DNA from: Pycnopodia helianthoides
Taxonomy: Eukaryota; Echinodermata; Asteroidea; Forcipulatida; Asteriidae
Direction of reading: 5' to 3'
NCBI GenBank assembly: GCA_032158295.1
Contig: CM063254.1
Location: forward strand, 19,792,147-19,856,146
Length of the DNA: 64,000 nt
The notes under the pieces were generated by a model. The model saw nothing but the letters and a program-made list of their open reading frames with translations. It did no database searches and had not been told where the DNA came from. A program made the position numbers and the translations under genes. Shown here piece by piece: positions 54,116 through 64,000 of the stretch (positions are counted from its first letter, which is position 1; each line of letters opens with the position of its first letter).

Positions 54116-57100
54116 AACTACCTCAGACACAGTTTCGTTTGTGCAAGGCTGCATGAATGCTTCATCTTTTCTTTATCTTCAGGAGTCTATGAGAGTAAAA
54201 TATCAGAGACGTCTCAATATTTGTGTTCCTTCTCAGTTTCCTGAAAAAATTGCAACACTGGGCCTTTGGTATACCTCTCATAGTGTTACAGTTTGGGTTC
54301 ATGCCTTGGAACAATCATGTCTTAGTCTTAATCAGGTCATTGGCCGACCCCTGCAAATACTCCTTTGTCAACCTTCATGTTCAACCCCTCAATATGAAAG
54401 TTGATCTTTTACGTTCCATATCAAGCGAGAAGGAATAAAAAGCAACGCAGCGGCGAGCTTTTATTCCCAGGCGGGTTTGATCTCGATTTTCGTTGAGGGT
54501 CATTGAGTGGCCCTTCTTGCCCCTGCCTAGAGCGCGCTGGACGGCCCAGGGCTCTATGAACGCACGGTCCTTCCTCCCAGGCCTAGTCAACCCTGGTTTA
54601 AGTCTAGCAGGAGCAACGTGGAGGGTAGTGTCCTGGGGTGTGAAGTCAGTCTTTATATGATCTGAAATCTTTAACTATTATTATGATGTCAGACAGAACA
54701 TTAAACAAGAAACTAGACAGCAAACTAATGGATGAAACAAAGAATAATCTGTTAAGCCAATGGACTGATATAAAAAAACAAATCTTACAAGAAGGTAAGA
54801 TGGAATTAAATTAGGTAAATGAAGCAACGAAGATAAAAAGTTTGAATGTTAATATAATGTGGATTTCAAGTAGGGTTAAAGACAACAACAAAGAACAACG
54901 TCATCCATCATTTGCATAAACGCCTGACTAGAAAGACTTGCCAAGGAAATCGGCTTAGAAGCCAGAACGACGACTTCTTCTGCTGCTACACCATTTTTCA
55001 TTTTCAAATCGCTCTTCCCATTTTAGAAAATTGCATGTGATGGCTCTTTGTTAGTAGTTCATAAAAAGTGATAACCCGTAGACAGGTTCCTACGTGGAAG
55101 GCGTCAGTTGAAGACAACGGGTCCGTGTCAGACGTCTTGTCCTGGGGGACCAGACTAAATTGAGGCTTTTGGGCCAGAGTGAAAACCACACTTGGTTCAA
55201 CAAGGGCAAACACCTCAATGTCACAACTGAGTACAAGCTGATTATTGAATAAATTGTAACAATTTGTTTAGAGTCTAAACTGAAAGACAGTGTACAATTT
55301 TAAAAACAGCTTGAATCAAGTGGTGTGCAGTTAATGACGCAATACATGCAGGTCACCTGTCTGTTTAAATCACATAGTTGTGTTACATTCAAGCTGTTGC
55401 CGTTATGTGTTTCCCTCATTTTGTAATGGTTCCTCTGAGCTGAGACATCTCGACCCAACCCTAACCATACCCCTCTCTTTCTACCTTCAAGAATAAACTG
55501 ATGACGTTTCAGACCAGGGTTTTAAACCAAGATATGAATGTCTCGGGCAACATTTTATGGAATAGTTTACAATAACAAGATATCGTCTGGCGATAAGGAG
55601 CCAATATCATTATGATTTGGAATTGGTGTGATGACAAAGTGGCTTCTACGTGACTGTACTTGTTTGTTTGCTGTTGTTTATTTGTGACAGATCTAAAACC
55701 AGTAAGTCTGTGGTTTCGACTCCTCCATGACGGTACGTTTTCAGGGTTTTCATTTGCGTTTTGCCCTGTCTATATATGTTAATAGCTATCCTGTGCCTTA
55801 GTGAGAGGTGGGGGGGGGGGGTGGGTGTGGGGGGGGGGTATTGCTTGGCCGCACGTTTAGTACACCTCCTGGTTTTCTAGATTACTGCAGGGTTTGGAAT
55901 TATTTGCATCAATTGAGTTGGATCATGGAGGTTGGATCGTGTATAGTCTATGTTTTAAAAACGACCCCTTAATTTCGTAGACACACCGGATCGTGATCTG
56001 CGCAGTGTTCTCAAAATGATCTCCACAATGTTCCTTAAACACACATCATTTTGGATAACATTCTTAGGAGTGTCTTGTCAAGATGCGAGGTCACCTCTCC
56101 ACCGCCAAGTGTCAGTAATCATTAAGGAAGTTTGTCGCCATCGATGCAATGAAACCATGTAAACGTTTGTCAAAACACTATTATCTCCTTCAACGTTCCA
56201 CTAGTTATTTGAGGCGCCCTTGCACGGCATCTCACATAACACTTACGCCCTCTACGTCTCAATCAGAACTCCAACAGCGGGTAATCATAAATTCTCGCTA
56301 AGCATGAAGCATGATTTATCTAATTATCTAGAGTTAGCAATCAGTGTTACGCAGGTGGACTTGGAGTTATTTATACCTCAGTTGTGACAGGTTTTATTCC
56401 ATCCATCATTACCTATTTCTTCCTCCGTGGTCACGATGAGACGGCTTCATTTACTAATGAGGAGATTGTAAGGAGGATATTAAGACATTCAAAGTTAGGA
56501 TTTCTTCTTCAGGACCTGCATCTGCATGTTATCGTCTGTTAATTGTTAATATACTTCATTCCAATTCACCCTTTTTCAACTTAATTTATCAGAACTTAAA
56601 AAAGTAAAGATCATTTTGAGTTTGTCAATGTTTGTAATGACAAATCAGAGGTTTTACGCAAATATGTATCCAATATGTTGTTTTTTCTTTTCTTTCCATA
56701 ATTCGTTTCCTTTACAAAAATGTAGTTCTGTAAAGCAAGGCAAACAAAACGTTGCATATTACAATTTGTTGAATATTGATATTGTTATTGCCGGGCCAAT
56801 GGTCTTCTGCAATTAAAAACGATGGAAATCTAACTAACTTTTCGCATGAGTAGATGATACGGTTTCAGAACGGGTCACCAAATTATCCCCGACATTTTCA
56901 AAAAATCTACAGACAAACTGAAAGACAATCTGCAGTTATTTTCCCCGTTCCGTGGCATTCTACCTCGGCCTATCCTATAGCCGATCAAAGTAGAAAAACT
57001 AACCAAATATTAATGAATGTAAAGTCAGATAGGATCCCCATAGGGTGTTTTCTAATTTGTCTTGTGTCGGCTGAGAGAGTGACAAAGCTGCAGAATCCAT

Positions 57101-58097
57101 ACCGTCGGATCTAGCCGAGCTAGCCCGGTGGCAAAGTTTACAGCGGTGCCGACGAGCAGGCATCAATCTAGGGTACCCGGTATAGGATTGAAGTGTGGAT
57201 AAACGCCCGGCATTATTTCAGGCCGAGTAGGTGATGGTTTTAGGGAACAGGAAGCATTTTAAAGACACGGTACAATTTGGATGATTAGTGAATAGTATTT
57301 ATTCATGTTTTGCTAACTAACTTGACGGTTTAAAGCGATGTGGATAATCTCATGAGAAATTATTTTAATTTATTCAAGTCGTATTTGCCAATGTCAAAAA
57401 TAGCATCGGAAATATGATAATTTCAACTGGGTACTATACATGTAGACCAATTTAAAATGCCTGAGTTTTAGACAGCATTTAGACAACTTCCAAATGGGAC
57501 GGAGGTTTTTTAGATAATTTAATACCCTACCCCCACCCCTCCACTCCCGCCCATGATTTACACGAATCACAAATCTTGGAGAAGAGAGCGTCTAACTGAA
57601 TGTCTCCAACTACATTATGTGAAAGTCTTTGACTTATTTTCAAGAATATTGTTGCATTTATTGTTTATTGTATTAATATAAAGCTAAAACTTGTCAAACA
57701 TATACTACTCAATTCCTACTGGATCTTATCATAAGAAAAGAACTTATCATTTTTTTTATTTTAAATATTTTATTAATCCATCTGAGGCAGAGATTGTTAA
57801 AACAAAACCTTTGGTCATCCGATCGGCAGTGCGGCATGGTCTACGGGTCTAGTACCCAACACCAGTGACTGATACTGAATGACCTCTCAGACAGTGGGCA
57901 CCCTCAGGCTTTGTTGTAGTAATTCACAGGTCACCCTATATCACATACCGCTACAGTATCCATTTTAATCAAAGAACAATATGCTGTCTTTTTCGTTTAA
58001 ATTAGCCGGGGAAACGATTTACACCTGCTGAAAAAATTGGTATCGAATCTAGAGAGACCTAATTGCAAAGTTGTACGTTATGAATCAGAATATATTC
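54116..58097. other. Intergenic desert, no gene seen
   Basis: No recognisable exon. A GC-richer patch lies at 54450-54620, a G-rich run at 55809-55838, and a repeat-poor block at about 56200-56530 that could be regulatory. A plus-strand frame continuing out of the minisatellite to 54404 has no recognisable domain. Confidence 0.45.
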
Positions 58098-58240
58098 TAC
58101 CCTTTCACCGATGTTTGTAAAGCACTGTATACTCAGTACTTCCCCGAGTTCGGTGACAAACAATCCACAGGCATATTATATTATTACTCAGGTAAAACCA
58201 AATTATATTCTTTATCCCCGGTGCAAATTTAACATCTTCC
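58098..58240. mobile_element. Partial copy of the 19.3 kb foldback element
   Basis: Shares ACCCTTTCACYGATGT, GTATACTCAGTACTT, CCCCGAGTTC and CAATCCACAGGCATATTAT with 19284-19500, then jumps to CCGGTGCAAATTTAACATCT, which lies just outside the 19.3 kb palindrome (19600-19619). The tRNA-like inner arms are missing here. This shows the repeat family is longer than the palindrome. Confidence 0.72.
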
Positions 58241-60970
58241 TAAATCAGAATGTATTCAGTCGGTAGAATGGACACACGATATAGGCCCAAAGAACAATCT
58301 TACAACCCCCCCCCCCCAAAAAAAACACAACAACATTACATCAATCAGAAGCCAGAGTCCAATTCTAGATTTCATTTTTAACTCCCCTTTAGCTAGTCAC
58401 AGCAACTTGGTTGCAAAGAAAGTCGGCTGTAATGCGAATACCAGTCATCCCTATACATATTTCCGCTTGAAATGTTCTTATCTGAGCGGAAATGATGGTT
58501 GATTTTATGCCATATTAAAATAAATAGCGCACAAGCTGACCATTGAGTGCGTATGAATTATAAATACAATGGTCCTTAACTGGAACTCTGAAGTTAAGAC
58601 AGTTTTTCAAAACATTATTTTCTGCGAATGATATTGTCTGAAATGTCTACAAGTTAGGTTTATGTTTTTTATTTCAGAAAGAAAAATCAAAAAGTCAGAC
58701 GTAAGTCATCGAATATCAGCCGAGTTCACCTGTCATTAGCACTGTCTAGGTTGTGTCAACTTAGAAACTTCTTAATCGAGTCCCCTACGACTCAATAAAA
58801 AGGTCCCAAACCCCCAAACGGACAACCTCCTTCCCATCCGAAGCTCCACTTTATTCAAGTCAACCGAAAAGAAGCAGAGACTTATAACAAAACACACCAG
58901 ACTAGTATTTCACATTGTAATAATATACTTTACCATTCTTTTTATTTTGTACACTGATAGAAAAAAAAAGTTCAATCCTTAGTTTACATGAGTCTCATGA
59001 CATCAAGGTACAACAACACATTAAGATTCGAAGATCATTTGGATTCAAATGAAGTCAGGAAAAATCTACATCGGGTCAGGTTATACTGTCGTCGTTTTTT
59101 GCATCTACATAAAGATCACAAATCAGCAATAACGGTACAATAATACAAGCGTTAGAAATGATGGATTGGTCAAGTTGTAACAAACGGCGGAATTGTAGTT
59201 TGACAATGTTGCAAAGTTATCATCAAAATTCCGGAGCTCTAAAGGCGTTTTGATGCAACCATAAAATAAACAGTCAAGTACCTTGATAGATATAAAGGAA
59301 CATGTTTTTACCTGATCCGGAAAGAAAAATTCAGCAAGTGATCCAATTCATGACGTAATTATGACGCATGAAAACACATTTGAAACGGCCAGAATGAGTT
59401 CTTATTTTGGTACTCTTGATTTTTGTTACCGTATTTGAAAAGACTTTTCAGTACAGGTTTGTACAATTACTGTTTTAAACATACAAAATGTTGAAATAGC
59501 TGTGTGCTGAACAAGTCTCCATTATGCGATCAAAGTGCGATTCTAAATAGCAAGTTTCATAAATAACAAACCGCAAAACCAACATAAACCATGACAGGGA
59601 CTAAATGGACTGCAATCTACAAACTTTATGAATCGTAAAATGTTACAGTTATGACGTATGCATTGTCCGGTTAGGTTTCCTAATATTTGTTGTGCCGTTT
59701 TGGCGTCACTTTTTGTTTAAATGTCCTTCATAGTTGTTTATTACCATGCGTAGTCACCATGAACCAAAATAAAGAAAATCGCAGTCTAGTATCGGCAAGA
59801 TTTATATATTTAACCATATCAATTACGGTACTATAAATCGAATACTGCCCTCTACGTAATCAAATTGTAACCAAAGCCAAAAAGCTTTCTTGTAGAATTT
59901 GTGACAGTGGGTAAAATATTTTTACAGTTTTTCTTCAGACACGTTTATCTGCATCACTTTATTTGTAGAAGTGGGAGAAATTATTCGTAAATTCTTGTTT
60001 TTGATCCCCCCCCCCCAATTTATCAAATCCAACATTTAGTTTAAGCGCCAACACATCACTGAAGAGCCACGGCGAAAACAAGGTGCAACTGTTACAGATT
60101 GTGTGTCTTTTTGTGACATTTTACGATATGCTCGCTGAACTTTCTAGAGCAGAGCAGAATAAGAACACTCCATAAAATATTATGAACCAAAATGAGCGCA
60201 CTCTTTGACAATCAAATCAAATCGAGAATGACTTTCAAAATATTTAGACTAATGACGTGTGGAATAAACACAATTAGTTATTGTGAGTTGACCATAATAT
60301 AATTATTTAGGGGTCAAACTATCGAAATTAATTCAGATAAAAATCTGATTTGGAAGAAAAGTCACTACAGTTCGTCATATCAATTATTTATGCAGATAGA
60401 GCCAAATTCGTTTTGTTATTGCTAAAAACTATGTTTGTCTTTCAACAAAATCTGCCGGATACAATTCAATTATTGCAACTAGTTTGAATGACTGGATGAG
60501 TTAAATCAGAATCATTAACGCCTGGAATAACTGCTGATAGTATCGAAAAACAAGAAAGCATTATTAGAATTGGTCCACAAGTTTTGCTATTATATCTGAT
60601 CCAAATAAAAACAAGTGTTTAAGAAATAGATTTAGGTCATCGTTGCAAAGAGTCTGTATAAGATATTTGCTCTATCGTCAAGCGTCTATAAATGAACTTC
60701 ATAATCAATGATCACAAAATGAAGTCAAGTTTTTGAAAATTATTTGAAAAGTTTTAACACAACAGTGTACATTTTACACGCACTCACAACTCTGATATGT
60801 TTTGTCTCAATACAATTTCTGTAAATCTAATAGTTTGCCTCATCAAGACCAAAATCATAATTCAATAATAATCAATCATATTTACACGATAATTATTTAT
60901 ACATTTCTTATATTTTATACATTACTTTAGTTTACATAATATTTTACAGAGTTTTACGGTTGCTGCTTCA
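58241..60970 (-). other. AT-rich region 3' of NK1, including its presumed 3'UTR
   Basis: No coding exon. On the minus strand the first good AATAAA downstream of the NK1 stop is at 59958-59963, which would give a 3'UTR of about 1 kb; another lies near 58938. A C-run occurs at 58307-58317 and another at 60007-60016. The polyadenylation site is not determined. Confidence 0.4.

Positions 60971-64000
<3,030 letters not shown>

Noticed and set aside
53727..54404. Repetitive MEDSPIPDG/GMGESS ORFs as a secreted repeat protein
   Set aside because: Periods of 24 and 27 bp keep all frames open on both strands; no signal peptide or flanking exon, and no start context.

Overview
The window looks like a deuterostome, probably echinoderm, genomic segment. 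Its coding content is two intron-containing NK-like (NKL) homeobox genes separated by a gene desert of about 45 kb. The DNA is AT-rich and full of short foldback and TTAA-flanked MITEs, tRNA-derived SINE pieces and minisatellites, with no bacterial or viral gene architecture. I lean towards a sea star because several repeat families resemble ones I remember from asteroid genomes; I could not check this.

Layout: 1-775 is a pyrimidine-rich minisatellite cut by the window edge. 781-11.7 kb is non-coding, with two minisatellites at about 4.1-4.5 and 6.1-6.3 kb. 11.7-11.9 kb is a foldback MITE. 12952-15921 (+) is Hmx (NK5): a short first coding exon with an EH1-like motif, a 2.0 kb intron, and a second exon carrying the complete homeodomain and the Hmx-type C-terminal motifs. 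16-61 kb is an intergenic desert. Scattered through it are inverted-repeat elements, a palindrome containing two histone-type 3' stem-loops (35.8 kb), a 58 bp minisatellite (36.3-37.3 kb), a CpG-rich block (39.8-40.3 kb), two copies of a TTAA-flanked MITE (45.4 and 48.3 kb), a tandem tRNA-Leu-like array (45.9-46.5 kb), a third TTAA-flanked MITE (52.2 kb) and a 24/27 bp minisatellite (53.6-54.1 kb). Between these lie repeat-poor blocks that could be cis-regulatory. 60971-61599 (-) is the terminal coding exon of an NK1 (slouch/Nkx1) gene with a complete homeodomain; its 5' exon is not visible and probably lies beyond position 64000.

How it works together: Hmx and NK1 are both NKL transcription factors. 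They are arranged convergently (tail to tail), and the window is best read as a preserved fragment of the ancestral NK homeobox cluster. Vertebrates keep the same pairing in looser form (HMX2/HMX3 with NKX1-2, HMX1 with NKX1-1). The intergenic space would be expected to hold enhancers and possibly insulators for the two genes, but that is inference. No other protein-coding gene is convincingly supported. Most remaining ORFs are short, overlap on several strands, lack an ATG, or are read-through of tandem repeats.
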